From Natronorubrum tibetense GA33 (GTDB lineage Archaea; Halobacteriota; Halobacteria; Halobacteriales; Natrialbaceae): DNA of 64,000 nucleotides. Both the position numbers and the translations under genes were made by a program. Below the pieces are notes generated by a model. The model did no database searches, had not been told where the DNA came from, and saw only the letters and a program-made list of their open reading frames with translations. Positions 51,849-62,007 of the stretch are shown here, in pieces; position 1 is the first letter of the stretch, and the number at the start of each line of letters is the position of its first letter. The stretch covers positions 2,035,527 to 2,099,526 of the forward strand of contig NZ_KB913017.1 of NCBI RefSeq assembly GCF_000383975.1, given 5' to 3'.

Positions 51849-52744
51849 GCACTGACACCGATGGGAAGCTGTTCACCGACATCGACCTCGGGTGGGACCA
51901 CCGGAAGAACCGAATCTTCCTCGCGGTCATCTTCGCCGCGTCGATGTTTGGCGTCGTCATGCTGGCACTGTTGTTGCTCGACGTGATTACCGACCTCTAT
52001 ACCGGGCTGACGGAGTACAACATCAGTCTCGTCGAGTTCTTCACTCGAGACGGCTCGCGTCGCGAAGAGCTGTCCGGATTCAGGGGGGCGATCATCGCCT
52101 CGATCATGCTGATGATCATCACCGCGGTGCTGTCGTTTTTCGTCGGCGTCGGCTCGGCGATCTATCTCGAAGAGTACGCACCGGACAACCGAACCACGCG
52201 GCTCATCGAAGCGAACCTCGCGAACCTCGCCGGGGTTCCGTCGATCGTCTACGGACTGCTCGCGCTGGCAGCGTTCGTCAACGGGATCGGTCTCGGCCCG
52301 GTCCTGCTTGCCGGTGCAATCGCGCTCGCGCTGTTGGTGATGCCGATTATTATCGTCTCGACGCAGGAGGCGCTACGAGCGGTCCCAGACGGCGTCAGGA
52401 ACGGGTCGTACGCGACCGGCGCGACGAAGTGGCAAACCATCCGCGAGGTCGTCCTGCCGGCCGCGATGCCCGGCATCATGACGGGGACGATCCTCGCACT
52501 GGCGCGTGCGATCGGCGAAACGGCCCCGCTTATCATGGTCGGTGCACTGTTCACGAACCGCATCGCGTGGGGGCCGTTCGATCGCTTCAGCGCGATGCCG
52601 ACCCAGATTTACAACTGGGCAGCTGAACCGAGTCAGCACTTCATTCATCTCGCCGCAACCGGGATCGCAGTGTTGCTCGTCTTCATGTTCGCCATGAACG
52701 GGATCGCGATCTATCTTCGAAACAAGTACGAGACGGAGATCTAA
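51845..52744 (+). CDS. pstA: Phosphate ABC permease PstA
   Basis: A protein of 299 aa from ATG 51845, with six membrane helices. The EAA loop is [20 protein letters not shown] (about residues 182-201). A charged N-terminus ([18 protein letters not shown]) precedes TM1. One base separates its stop codon and pstB. Confidence 0.95.
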   Translation: MSTDTDGKLFTDIDLGWDHRKNRIFLAVIFAASMFGVVMLALLLLDVITDLYTGLTEYNISLVEFFTRDGSRREELSGFRGAIIASIMLMIITAVLSFFVGVGSAIYLEEYAPDNRTTRLIEANLANLAGVPSIVYGLLALAAFVNGIGLGPVLLAGAIALALLVMPIIIVSTQEALRAVPDGVRNGSYATGATKWQTIREVVLPAAMPGIMTGTILALARAIGETAPLIMVGALFTNRIAWGPFDRFSAMPTQIYNWAAEPSQHFIHLAATGIAVLLVFMFAMNGIAIYLRNKYETEI

Positions 52745-52745
52745 C

Positions 52746-53600
52746 ATGGCCACAGAGAAAGACAACGAACGGAGCGCAGACGAACGCTCGCTTATCACCA
52801 CCGAGGTAACGGCAGAGGCAACCAACCGAAGCGATAGCCGGACGAATTCCGTCATCACCACGACGGATCTCGATGTCTACTACGGCGATGAACGGGCGCT
52901 TGACGGGGTCGATATCGGCATTCCGGAAAACCGAGTGACGGCGATTATCGGCCCCTCGGGCTGTGGAAAGTCGACCTTCCTGCGCTGTATCAACCGAATG
53001 AACGACCAGATCGACAGCTGTCGCGTCGACGGGACGCTCGGTTTCCACGGGAAGAACGTCTACGACGACGACGTCGATCCCGTCGCCCTCCGACGCAAGA
53101 TCGGGATGGTCTTCCAGAAACCGAACCCGTTCCCGAAATCGATCTACGACAACGTCGCCTACGGGCTTCGTGTACAGGGCCTTGAGGACGACGTGGATCT
53201 CGACGAGGAAGTCGAGCGGGCGCTGCGCGGCGCTGCCCTCTGGGACGAAGTGAACGATCAACTGGACTCGAGCGGGCTCGACCTCTCGGGCGGGCAACAG
53301 CAGCGACTCTGTATCGCCCGCGCCATCGCACCCGATCCCGAGGTCATCCTGATGGACGAGCCGACGTCGGCGCTGGACCCCGTCGCGGCGTCGAAAATCG
53401 AGGACCTGATCGACGACCTCGCCGAGGAGTACACGGTCGTCATCGTCACCCACAACATGCAGCAGGCGGCCCGCATCTCGGACAGGACAGCCGTCTTCCT
53501 CACCGGCGGGAACCTCGTCGAGTACGACGAGACGGCGACGATCTTCGAGAACCCCGAGCACGACCGCGTCGAGGACTACATCACTGGCAAATTCGGCTAA
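52746..53600 (+). CDS. pstB: Phosphate ABC ATPase PstB
   Basis: A protein of 284 aa. Walker [10 protein letters not shown] (about residues 69-77), signature [20 protein letters not shown] and Walker [14 protein letters not shown]. The N-terminal 38 residues are a polar extension. Binds ATP to drive phosphate import with PstC/PstA. Confidence 0.96.
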   Translation: MATEKDNERSADERSLITTEVTAEATNRSDSRTNSVITTTDLDVYYGDERALDGVDIGIPENRVTAIIGPSGCGKSTFLRCINRMNDQIDSCRVDGTLGFHGKNVYDDDVDPVALRRKIGMVFQKPNPFPKSIYDNVAYGLRVQGLEDDVDLDEEVERALRGAALWDEVNDQLDSSGLDLSGGQQQRLCIARAIAPDPEVILMDEPTSALDPVAASKIEDLIDDLAEEYTVVIVTHNMQQAARISDRTAVFLTGGNLVEYDETATIFENPEHDRVEDYITGKFG

Positions 53601-53602
53601 CT

Positions 53603-54277
53603 ATGGCACGAAACGACTACCAACAGCAACTGGCGGCACTGCGCGACCGCGTCCTCGAGATGAGCGACCTCGTCTGTCACCGGCTCGAGCGGGCGCTTTC
53701 CGCCCTCGAGACGAAAGACGACGAGCTAGCCGACCGGATCATCGCGGGCGATTACGAGATCAACGAGCTGTACCTCGAGATCGAGCAAACGTGTATCGAC
53801 CTATTTGCCCTGCAACAGCCCGTCGCAGGCGACCTCCGCTTTATCGCCGCGTCGTTCAAGATCATCACCGATCTCGAGCGGATCGCCGACTTAGCGGTTA
53901 ATCTCGGCGAGTACACCCTGCAGGCCGAGCGGGATCGCTACTCCGAGATCGACATCGGCTACATCGGTATCCGGACCGTCGAGATGGTCGAGGCGGCCAT
54001 GCAGGCGTACGCTGACGAGGACGCCGAGACACCCCACGATATCGCCGCGCTGGACGACGAGATCGACGCCCTCTGTGAGGGGGCGAGCGACGTCGTCGTC
54101 CGAGACTTGCTCGAGGCCGAGGGGACGACTGGCGAGGTCGCCGACGACGCGTTCCTCGACGATGTCTCGCGGATGCTGCTGACGATCCGGGACTTAGAGC
54201 GCGTCGGCGACCACGCGGTCAACATCGCCGCACGAACGCTCTACATGGTCGAAAACGACGACGAACTGATCTACTGA
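53603..54277 (+). CDS. phoU: Phosphate transport regulator PhoU
   Basis: A protein of 224 aa with two PhoU repeats. The conserved ATPase-contacting and metal-binding Glu/Asp-rich stretches include FKIITDLERIADLAVNLGEY (about residues 88-107) and IRDLERVGDHAVNIAARTLY. It starts 2 bases after the pstB stop. Confidence 0.95.
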   Translation: MARNDYQQQLAALRDRVLEMSDLVCHRLERALSALETKDDELADRIIAGDYEINELYLEIEQTCIDLFALQQPVAGDLRFIAASFKIITDLERIADLAVNLGEYTLQAERDRYSEIDIGYIGIRTVEMVEAAMQAYADEDAETPHDIAALDDEIDALCEGASDVVVRDLLEAEGTTGEVADDAFLDDVSRMLLTIRDLERVGDHAVNIAARTLYMVENDDELIY

Positions 54278-54281
54278 AGCG

Positions 54282-55286
54282 ATGAGTCAGCACTCCGTTC
54301 CCGACGATTCGACCGACCCGATCGAGCGAAAAGTCCAGCTCACCGGCAACTCCACGTTCGTCGTCTCGCTGCCCAAAGAGTGGGCCCTCGAACAGGGACT
54401 CGAGTCCGGCGCGTCGATGTATCTCTACCCCCACGACGATCGAGTCATCGCGGCTCCGGAACACGTCTCGGGGAGCGACCGATCGGTGACGATCGACGCC
54501 GCGACCGACGACGAGCGAGCGCTGTTACAGCGGGTTCGGGCGGCGTACGCGACGGGGTACGATCGAATCACCGTCGCGGGAGTGGACGGCCTCGAGACCG
54601 ACACCCGGCGGGAACTCGAGCGAACCGTCGGTCGGCTCATCGGCATCGAGATTCAGGAGACGACCGACGACCGACTCACGATACGGAACCTGCTCGACGC
54701 CGGTGAGGTTTCGCTCCCGCAGACGGTCGCCCAGGCGCGCCAACTCGCACTCGAGCTGTACGACGACGCGATCGAGGCGCTCCTGTCCGGCGACGACGAC
54801 CTCGCGCGGCGAGTCCGGAGTCGAAACGACGACGTGGACCGACTGTTCGCGTTCGTGAGCCGGGGCTTTCACCGCGGGCTCGAGGACGTCCGCGATATCG
54901 GACGACTGGGAACCGACCGAACGGTCGCCTTTCGGGAGTACCGGACGGCCCGCCAACTCGAGCGACTCGCCGAACACGCGGACCGAATCGCGGCCGTCGC
55001 GCTCGACCAGCCCGACCCGCCCGACGGAGTGCTTCGGGACGGGATCGAATCGGTCGCATCCGAGATCCGTCGACTCGTCGAGTCCGCGCTCTCGGGTGAG
55101 GTTCGGACGGCGAGCGACGCCTATGCTGCCGTCGACGAGGATCTCGCGGAGCTCACCCAGCGCGTGTACGGCCGCTGTGAGAGCGATGCGTGTCTGTACA
55201 GTCCCCTCCTCGCGAGCCTCCGCCAACTGGCCGAGATCGGACTCACGATCGGCGAGACCGGGATCGAAACGGGACTCGAGTCGTGA
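54282..55286 (+). CDS. AbrB-PhoU regulator, second copy
   Basis: A protein of 334 aa. The AbrB-like domain RKVQLTGNSTFVVSLPKEWA (about residues 14-33) is followed by a PhoU-like helical domain (FREYRTARQLERLAEHADRI). Related to the 48366-49361 protein. It starts 4 bases after the phoU stop. With PhoU and the divergent regulator there are three PhoU-domain proteins at this locus. Confidence 0.9.
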   Translation: MSQHSVPDDSTDPIERKVQLTGNSTFVVSLPKEWALEQGLESGASMYLYPHDDRVIAAPEHVSGSDRSVTIDAATDDERALLQRVRAAYATGYDRITVAGVDGLETDTRRELERTVGRLIGIEIQETTDDRLTIRNLLDAGEVSLPQTVAQARQLALELYDDAIEALLSGDDDLARRVRSRNDDVDRLFAFVSRGFHRGLEDVRDIGRLGTDRTVAFREYRTARQLERLAEHADRIAAVALDQPDPPDGVLRDGIESVASEIRRLVESALSGEVRTASDAYAAVDEDLAELTQRVYGRCESDACLYSPLLASLRQLAEIGLTIGETGIETGLES

Positions 55287-55392
55287 CGTGCCGGGACGGC
55301 GAGACACAGTCGGTACACAGTTCTCTATAGTGCTACTGAGTGATCATATAAACGGTTTATTTCTCATTTCGTGATCGGACTAGCGAGAACAC

Positions 55393-56085
55393 GTGACGGT
55401 CACCAACCCACCGTCGGAAACGCAGGTATCGTTCGATCATCGCCGGATCGATCTCGAGGCGTACGACAGCGTCTACGTCGTCGGTGACGTCCACGGCTGC
55501 CTCGATGCGCTCGAAACGCTTCTTTCGACGCTCGATCTCGGCGAGAACGATCTTGCAATTTTCGTCGGCGACCTGGTTCGGAAGGGACCGGAGAGCGAGG
55601 CGGTCGTCGATCGAATCCGAGCGTCGCCACAGCTGATGTCGGTCCGTGGTAACAACGAGCAGAAACTCATCGACGGAACCGCGACGCTGGAAGAATTCGG
55701 TCCGTCTGCGCAGGCCTATATCGAATCGCTTCCAGTTGCAATCTCTTGGGACGGCGGACTCGTCGTTCACGGCGGCATCGAACCGAGTCGACCGTTCACG
55801 GCTCACTCGAGCGAGGAGCTCCTTACGATGCGAGCTCCCGACGGCGACGGTTACGATGGACCGTTCTGGTTCGATGAGTACGATGGCAATCCGCGGGTGT
55901 TCTTCGGTCACACGGTTCTCGAACAGCCGCTGGACGGCGAACGGACAGTGGGTCTCGATACGGGCTGTGTCTACGGCGGAAGTCTGACCGCGTACGACGT
56001 TCGACGCGAGGTGTTCGTGAGCGTGCCGGCGGACGAACACGTAAACCGAGACGAGGAGAAAATCGTCGCTACCGGAGGGCGTTGA
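55393..56085 (+). CDS. PPP-type phosphatase, ApaH/Ser-Thr-like
   Basis: A protein of 230 aa, GTG start at 55393. Metal-site motifs are VVGDVHGCLDALE (about residues 29-41), FVGDLVRKGPESE (about 56-68) and the end GHTVLEQP. The third motif, normally GNHE, is here GNNE (RGNNEQKL), so the usual catalytic His is replaced by Asn. VHGGIEPS is as expected. Located between the pst operon and ppk1, with 11 bases to ppk1. Confidence 0.85.
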   Translation: MTVTNPPSETQVSFDHRRIDLEAYDSVYVVGDVHGCLDALETLLSTLDLGENDLAIFVGDLVRKGPESEAVVDRIRASPQLMSVRGNNEQKLIDGTATLEEFGPSAQAYIESLPVAISWDGGLVVHGGIEPSRPFTAHSSEELLTMRAPDGDGYDGPFWFDEYDGNPRVFFGHTVLEQPLDGERTVGLDTGCVYGGSLTAYDVRREVFVSVPADEHVNRDEEKIVATGGR

Positions 56086-56096
56086 TCGAGAGAAAA

Positions 56097-58358
56097 ATGT
56101 CAGACAACGAGTCAGGCGGGAGGTCCGAAGACGGTAGCGAGACCGAATCGCATCCGCAAACCGAGGATTACGGCGGCTCCGGCGGCGACGAACTCATGTT
56201 TCGGCAGTCTGAAGATGCGATCGAAGCGGTACTCGGCGCGCAGACCGAAATACGCGAGCACGCCGAACTGCTGATCGACGGCCAGGGGGAAGCTTCTGAC
56301 ATCGATCTTACGGCATCAGAGTACTACCTCAACCGTGAACTCAGCGAACTCGCGTTTCAACGGCGCGTTCTTCACGAAGCGCTCGATCCGGAGCAGCCGT
56401 TGTTAGAGCGGGTGAAGTTTCTCGCAATCGTCACGACCAACCTCGACGAGTTCTTCCGCAAGCGAATCGGCGGACTGAAACAACAGATTGCAGCGGGAGT
56501 TTCCGAGAAAACACCGGACGGCCGTACACCGATCGACCAATGGACGGCGGCCCTCGAGGAGTCGCGACGGATACTCGAGCGACAGAGTCGGTGTTATCGC
56601 GAGGAGATCCGTCCTGCACTGAACGACGCCGGAATCGAGATCATCGAGATCGAATCGCTGACCGCCTCCGAACGAACCGAACTGCGTGCGTACTTCGAGC
56701 GATCGATCCTGCCGACGCTGACGCCGTTGACGTTCGACCCTGCCCAGTCGTTCCCGTTTATCTCGAACCAGAGCCTCTCACTCGCCGTTTTGACTCAAGA
56801 ACAACCGGATGCCGACTGCACCTTCTCCAGAGTGAAGATCCCGCGGAACCAGGTCCGGTTCGTCCGGTTCGAGGGAGAATCTCGGTACGTTCCGCTCGAG
56901 GAGATCGTCCGGTCGAACCTCGATCTCCTCTTTCCGAACGTCGAAATCGTCGACTCTGCACTGTTTCGAGTCACCCGAAACGCCGAAGTTCGACGCAACG
57001 AGGAGGTCGCCGAAGACCTGATCGAGATGGTCGAGGAGGTCCTTGAGGAACGGCGATTCGCGACTGCAGTTCGACTCGAGATCGAGCGTGACGCACCAGA
57101 GCAGATCCTCGATATCGTCACGCGAGAACTCGATCTCGATGACCGTGAGGTGTTCGAACTCGACGGACCCCTCGACTACCGAGACTTCACGGAACTCGTG
57201 GACCTGGATCGGAGCGATCTGAAGCTTCCCGACTGGACTCCACAGATCCATCCACGGTTCGATAACTGTAGCGACGAGACGAGCGTCTTCGACGTGATTC
57301 GCGAACGCGACGTCCTCGTCCACCACCCCTATCACGCGTTCGAGGGCACCGTCCAACGGTTTCTCGAGGCGGCGGCGCACGATCCCAACGTGTTAGCGAT
57401 CAAGGCCGTGATCTACCGGACCGCGAGCGACTCACAGATCATCGAGAGCCTTCTCGAGGCCGCTCGAAACGGCAAACAGGTCGCCGTTATGGTTGAGCTC
57501 AAAGCTCGGTTCGACGAGAAGAACAATCTCGAGTGGGCGAAGAAACTCGAGGAGGAAGGTATTCACGTCGCCTACGGGACGATCGGCTACAAAACGCACG
57601 CGAAGACGTCACTCGTCGTGAGGCGGGAAGACGACGACGTTCGACTCTACTCCCACATCGGGACCGGTAACTACCACTCCGAGACGGCCAAGCGCTACGA
57701 GGACCTCGGACTGTTGACGGCCGACCGAGACATCGGTCAGGACCTCGTCAAGCTTTTCAACTACTTTACGGGTCACTCGATGCACAGCGAATATCGGACG
57801 CTGCTCATCGCCCCCGGGAACATGCGCGACCGGTTTACCGAACTACTCCGGGACGCAACCCAGCACGCGCTCCAGGGGGGCGACGTTCGTCTCGTCGCCA
57901 AAATGAACCGCCTCGAGGATCCCGCGCTCGTCCGAGCGCTCTACCGAGCCTCGATTGCCGGCGTCGATATCGACCTTATTGTCCGAGACGTCTGTCGGCT
58001 CCGTCCCGGTCTTGAGGAGGTCAGCGAGACGATCAACGTTTACAGTATCGTCGGTCGGTTCCTCGAGCACTCGCGGCTGTTCTACTTTCAGACAGGCGAC
58101 GACGAACGCTACTACATCGGCTCGGCCGATTGGATGACGCGTAACCTCGACAGCCGCGTCGAAACCGTGGCGCCAATTGAGGAACTACGCCTGCAGAACA
58201 GGCTTCAGTCGATACTCGAGACGCTGCTGTCGGACACCCAAAACCGGTGGAAGATGCAGTCTGACGGCACCTACGAACGGTGTCGGTCGTCCGACAGCGA
58301 GAACAGAACGGACGCTCACGAGACGTTCATGCGAAGTTCGCGGGACGCAGTTCGTTGA
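56097..58358 (+). CDS. ppk1: Polyphosphate kinase 1 (Ppk1)
   Basis: A protein of 753 aa from ATG 56097. It catalyses reversible transfer of the ATP gamma-phosphate to polyphosphate. The phosphorylated His lies in GYKTHAKTSLVV (about residue 500); other active-site segments are SHIGTGNYHSETAKRYEDLG and YIGSADWMTRNLDSRVE. The N-terminal half (YYLNRELSELAFQRRVLHEA) is the regular Ppk1 N domain. The first 40 residues are a polar addition. Following the phosphatase by 11 bases, it probably shares that transcript. Confidence 0.96.
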   Translation: MSDNESGGRSEDGSETESHPQTEDYGGSGGDELMFRQSEDAIEAVLGAQTEIREHAELLIDGQGEASDIDLTASEYYLNRELSELAFQRRVLHEALDPEQPLLERVKFLAIVTTNLDEFFRKRIGGLKQQIAAGVSEKTPDGRTPIDQWTAALEESRRILERQSRCYREEIRPALNDAGIEIIEIESLTASERTELRAYFERSILPTLTPLTFDPAQSFPFISNQSLSLAVLTQEQPDADCTFSRVKIPRNQVRFVRFEGESRYVPLEEIVRSNLDLLFPNVEIVDSALFRVTRNAEVRRNEEVAEDLIEMVEEVLEERRFATAVRLEIERDAPEQILDIVTRELDLDDREVFELDGPLDYRDFTELVDLDRSDLKLPDWTPQIHPRFDNCSDETSVFDVIRERDVLVHHPYHAFEGTVQRFLEAAAHDPNVLAIKAVIYRTASDSQIIESLLEAARNGKQVAVMVELKARFDEKNNLEWAKKLEEEGIHVAYGTIGYKTHAKTSLVVRREDDDVRLYSHIGTGNYHSETAKRYEDLGLLTADRDIGQDLVKLFNYFTGHSMHSEYRTLLIAPGNMRDRFTELLRDATQHALQGGDVRLVAKMNRLEDPALVRALYRASIAGVDIDLIVRDVCRLRPGLEEVSETINVYSIVGRFLEHSRLFYFQTGDDERYYIGSADWMTRNLDSRVETVAPIEELRLQNRLQSILETLLSDTQNRWKMQSDGTYERCRSSDSENRTDAHETFMRSSRDAVR

Positions 58359-58658
58359 CTTCCCATGATAATTCCACAGCAACGACGGAGTATCCACTCT
58401 ACCCGGCCGGTTCCGGGGACTAGAGACGGTGTTTGCAGACGATCGAGGTACGGTGTGCTACACCCGGCTCGGGAACGCTCCGTACCGCTCCTAGAAATTT
58501 CCTTATAGCGACACGTGGTCGAGACGGATGCGTGGTGTCTTACCGGACGAACGAGTCGGCGGCCAGCGATTTCCGCCCGGCGGAGTCGTCGATCCCGAAG
58601 TGTTCGATACGCCCGCGAACCGAGAGCCACGCCATCCCCTCCAGCGGTCCACTCCACA

Positions 58659-58877
58659 ATGTCTGAACGCTCCACGACGGCAGATCGGGTGACAGCGATC
58701 GACCCGTCCACGACGGCCAGCCGATCCACACCGGTCGATGAGACGACGGCCTGTCCGCTGTGTGCGTACACCGCCGACAGCCGGAAAGATGTCTACACGC
58801 ACCTGCTGACCGGCCACCGAAAGAGTGCGATCAGCGACCTGCTCCTCGAGTCCCGCTCGGCGGAGACGACTCGCTGA
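58659..58877 (+). CDS. Small C2H2 zinc-finger protein
   Basis: A protein of 72 aa. The finger CPLCAYTADSRKDVYTHLLT plus GH fits C-x2-C-x12-H-x4-H. A Ser/Thr-rich tail of about 30 residues precedes it. Haloarchaea have many such small zinc-finger proteins with regulatory roles. Its function here is not known. Confidence 0.75.
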   Translation: MSERSTTADRVTAIDPSTTASRSTPVDETTACPLCAYTADSRKDVYTHLLTGHRKSAISDLLLESRSAETTR

Positions 58878-59498
58878 TCCGCTTACGCGATACGCTGCCC
58901 CTTCCTGACGTGACGCGTCGCGGATCGACGCGTCACGCGCTGATCCATGGCGACTGAACAGCGTTTCGGTCGCCACTCACTTTCGAGGCTCAGTCGCTCG
59001 AGGATCGGAGTCGGAGACGACGGCTGTTCGCGCTCACTCGTAGATCGAAAACTCGCCGGAGCCACACGGACTCGTTTTTCACGAACCGATCGGCCTGAGA
59101 GTATCGTCCGGCAGTTCGCGCGACCAGCGGGCTCCGACAGCGATCACAGACGACCAACAGTCGCGGGTACTCGTGTATGGTAGGTATCCGTACCGGAGCG
59201 ATGGATGGAACCGGGCATAAATCGAACTAGGAGTCGACCAGAGGGCTACGGAGCGCTACGGATCGAGTCGACTGTTCGAGGGGGATCGCCGCGTCCTCGC
59301 GACCACCCGCTCACGCGGTACCGGAGTGCTCTCGAGCGGCGGACGGTGGGCCGGCGTTTGTCCCGTCCGATCGTACCGGTGGAGTACCGGGTTGTACGAA
59401 TCCCTCGACACCGATACGGAGTGCTCGGTACGGCAACTAGCAGCGGTTTTGTACGTTCTGACAGTACCGCTAGATACTCGGTCGAGGTTACAATTCCA
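58878..59498. other. Gap with perfect 11-bp hairpin, no clear gene
   Basis: A perfect inverted repeat lies at 58910-58936: GTGACGCGTCG and CGACGCGTCAC with spacer CGGAT, 32 bases after the zinc-finger stop, so it may end that transcript although no T-run follows. The rest has no credible frame. A short minus-strand reading with CDRC and SPLV is discussed under rejected items. Confidence 0.45.
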
Positions 59499-59726
59499 AT
59501 GAGCAATTCATCACGCGGCTGCGACGACCGAACAGTGCGACAGCGACTCGAGGCAGCCGCAATCGATGCGGATCACGTTCCCGCGCTCGAGTGCGTCATC
59601 GTTCGATACCGAACTCAGGCGGATCGGTGTACGATCACGCCGCGGGAGTGTCCCGAAGACGAACAGACGACCACTTGGCTGTCTACCGATCTGTCGGCCG
59701 TCGTCGACCTCGATAGCATGCGGTAG
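59499..59726 (+). CDS. DUF7511-like small protein
   Basis: A protein of 75 aa from ATG 59499. It reads CVIVRYRTQADRCTITPREC, then TTWLSTDLSAVVDLDSMR. I recall a haloarchaeal family, DUF7511, with a similar C-terminal pattern. It is acidic and soluble with three Cys. Function unknown. Confidence 0.72.
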   Translation: MSNSSRGCDDRTVRQRLEAAAIDADHVPALECVIVRYRTQADRCTITPRECPEDEQTTTWLSTDLSAVVDLDSMR

Positions 59727-59854
59727 CGATCGGTTTCTGGGTGGCTCGAGGCGCACTCGTCCGCGACGGTTCGTTGATCGGGACCGTCCATCGGACCTCA
59801 CAGCCGTTTCGTGTCTCACGATCGGTCGATACGCAGTTCCGGCAGTGACGACGG

Positions 59855-60949
59855 TCAGTTGAAACCGGTTCCGGTCTCGTTTACTCGTTCATTCTGTGCC
59901 CCTTCCGTTCGTTCGGTTCGATGTTTCTCGCGGACGCGAGGGTTGAACACGCGGTCGGACGACTGCGCAAGCAGGATGAGCCCCATCGAGAGTACGATGA
60001 TGGCGAGCGTCGGAACGAGTATCCAGTGGAGAAGCCCGACGCGGTACATGGCTCCGCCATCGTAGGCCGCCCGAAGCGTGATCCCCCAGTTCGTGTCCTC
60101 GAAAGGGAGGACCCCGATGAAGTACAGTCCGGCGGCCGAGAAGATCACGTTCCGCATCGCACTGACGAAGTTGACGGCGATGTACGGCAACAGTGCGGGG
60201 AGGACGTCCTTGAGAACGATCGGTCCCGTTGGGATGCCGATCGTCCGCGAGGCCTCGATGAACGATTCGTGACGGAGCTGTAAGACCTGCGAGCGGACCG
60301 CTCGAGCGAGGCCGGCCCAGGCCGCGACGGTCAACAGTACGCCGAGCGTGAACGGGTTCGACGGTTGGAAGATGACCGCCAGAACGATCACGAGCGGAAG
60401 ACCAGGGATGTTGATGAAGATATCGGTGACGCCGCTGAGGACGGTATCGACGGTACCGCCCTTGTAGCCGGCGACGGTCCCGAACGCCGTCCCGACGACG
60501 ATCGTAAACAGGCCGCCGGTAAGCATCATCTGTAGCATCGGCCGCGTCGAGTGAACCATCTCGGAGAACAGGTCGCGTCCCATCGGATCGGTCCCGAGTG
60601 GGTGTTCGAGGCTCTGGAACCAGGCTACTCGGTGCGGTGCGTCGTTCACCGACGTCGGTTCGACGAGGAGGGGACCGACGAGACCGACGAGGAGGTACGT
60701 GGAAACGATCGCGAGACCGGTGACCGCTCGCCAGTCACGTCGCATCGTCTCCCAGGGCTCGAGGACGAACGTACGGAGGTGTCTGCCGGCGGCCCGTCTC
60801 TTCGCCGGAGAGCTGTCGTCGGCGGGCGTGGCCGCCAGCACGTCGAGCGGATCGCTCGCGCCGTCGATCGCTCCGGAGCCGTCGGTCACAACGGGTTCCG
60901 AAGCAGAACGGTTCGACTGGTTGTGATCGGAATCTTCGTTTGCGCGCAT
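59855..60949 (-). CDS. dppC: Dipeptide/oligopeptide ABC permease DppC-like
   Basis: A protein of 364 aa. A soluble N-terminal extension of about 65 residues precedes six membrane helices. The permease has HPLGTDPMGRDLFSEMVHST (about residues 113-132) and the EAA-type loop LRHESFIEASRTIGIPTGPI (about 228-247). It is the last gene of the operon, 1 base after dppB; no ATPase gene follows on this strand, which ends opposite the DUF7511 gene. Confidence 0.93.
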   Translation of the reverse strand: MRANEDSDHNQSNRSASEPVVTDGSGAIDGASDPLDVLAATPADDSSPAKRRAAGRHLRTFVLEPWETMRRDWRAVTGLAIVSTYLLVGLVGPLLVEPTSVNDAPHRVAWFQSLEHPLGTDPMGRDLFSEMVHSTRPMLQMMLTGGLFTIVVGTAFGTVAGYKGGTVDTVLSGVTDIFINIPGLPLVIVLAVIFQPSNPFTLGVLLTVAAWAGLARAVRSQVLQLRHESFIEASRTIGIPTGPIVLKDVLPALLPYIAVNFVSAMRNVIFSAAGLYFIGVLPFEDTNWGITLRAAYDGGAMYRVGLLHWILVPTLAIIVLSMGLILLAQSSDRVFNPRVREKHRTERTEGAQNERVNETGTGFN

Positions 60950-60950
60950 G

Positions 60951-61946
60951 TTAGAGCTCCTCTCCGGAGGCGTCGATTCGCGGATCCAGTTTCGGATAGG
61001 TGAGGTCGGCGATCAGCAGTGCGACGACGACGGCAACCGTAATGACCATGAACACGCCCATCATCAGCGGATAATCGCGCGTGTTCACCGATTCGGCCAT
61101 GTAGTAGCCCATCCCCTGATAGCCGAAGACCATCTCGAGGATGATGACGCCGCCGAAGATGTTCCCGATGGAGATCATGAATCCCGTGTACATCGGGAGG
61201 ACGGCGTTTCGAACAACGTACTGGGTAATGATCGTCCGATCGGGGAGTCCGCGGAGTCGAGCGACCCGGATGTAGTCCGCGCCGAGGACGCGGATACTGT
61301 TCCCGCGCATGGAAAACGAGGCGATCGACCCCGAGAGCACGATCGAGAGCGTCGGCAGGGTGGCGTGGTGGATAACGCTCCTGATGAACGGCCAGTTGAA
61401 CCCCGGCGTGAGTCCCGATCCGACGCGGCCCGACGTCGGAAAGTAGCCGGTTCGGTACGAGAGCGCGATGAGCAGGAAGATCGCGAAAACGTAGTAGGGA
61501 ATCGAGCCGGCGAGCATGCCGTAAGACGTGAGCCCCACGTCGATCTTCGATCCCTCGTAGTACGCCATCACCGAGCCGAGCACGATTCCGACGAAGAAGC
61601 TGAAGAACAGTCCCCAGCTGACGATAAAGAGCGTCCACGGGAGCGACACCGCGATCAGCTCGTTGACGCTCTGGCCGTACCAGATCGACTGCCCGAGGTC
61701 CAACTGGTGGACGTTGATCATGTAGTCGACGAACGCGACGTGAATTGGGTCATCCGGATGCATGTTCATGAACCGCTCGACCTGCCGGTCGATCTCCGCG
61801 GACGACATGCCGCCCTCGTCTTCAAGCCGCGCACGAAGGATGTCTCCCGCGTTCCCCGGAAGGACTCGAGTGAACACGAACGACAGCACCAGAACGGCAT
61901 ACACCGTCAGAATCGCCTGTAAAACCCGTCTACTGTACCAGTTCAT
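60951..61946 (-). CDS. dppB: Dipeptide/oligopeptide ABC permease DppB-like
   Basis: A protein of 331 aa from ATG 61946 with six membrane helices. The start MNWYSRRVLQAILTVYAVLV is usual for DppB/OppB, which form the channel with DppC. The EAA-type loop is YIRVARLRGLPDRTIITQYV (about residues 229-248). It follows the substrate-binding gene by 61 bases. Confidence 0.93.
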   Translation of the reverse strand: MNWYSRRVLQAILTVYAVLVLSFVFTRVLPGNAGDILRARLEDEGGMSSAEIDRQVERFMNMHPDDPIHVAFVDYMINVHQLDLGQSIWYGQSVNELIAVSLPWTLFIVSWGLFFSFFVGIVLGSVMAYYEGSKIDVGLTSYGMLAGSIPYYVFAIFLLIALSYRTGYFPTSGRVGSGLTPGFNWPFIRSVIHHATLPTLSIVLSGSIASFSMRGNSIRVLGADYIRVARLRGLPDRTIITQYVVRNAVLPMYTGFMISIGNIFGGVIILEMVFGYQGMGYYMAESVNTRDYPLMMGVFMVITVAVVVALLIADLTYPKLDPRIDASGEEL

Positions 61947-62007
61947 AGCGTACCTCGTGTGAATATCATCGGGGACTGCGTATCGGATCGGTACAATTGG
62001 GTGTGGG

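Noticed and set aside
59010-59178. Minus-strand reading with CDRC...SPLV in the gap after the zinc-finger gene
   Set aside because: The CxxC is suggestive, but there is no good start codon or promoter and the remainder is Arg/Ser-rich.
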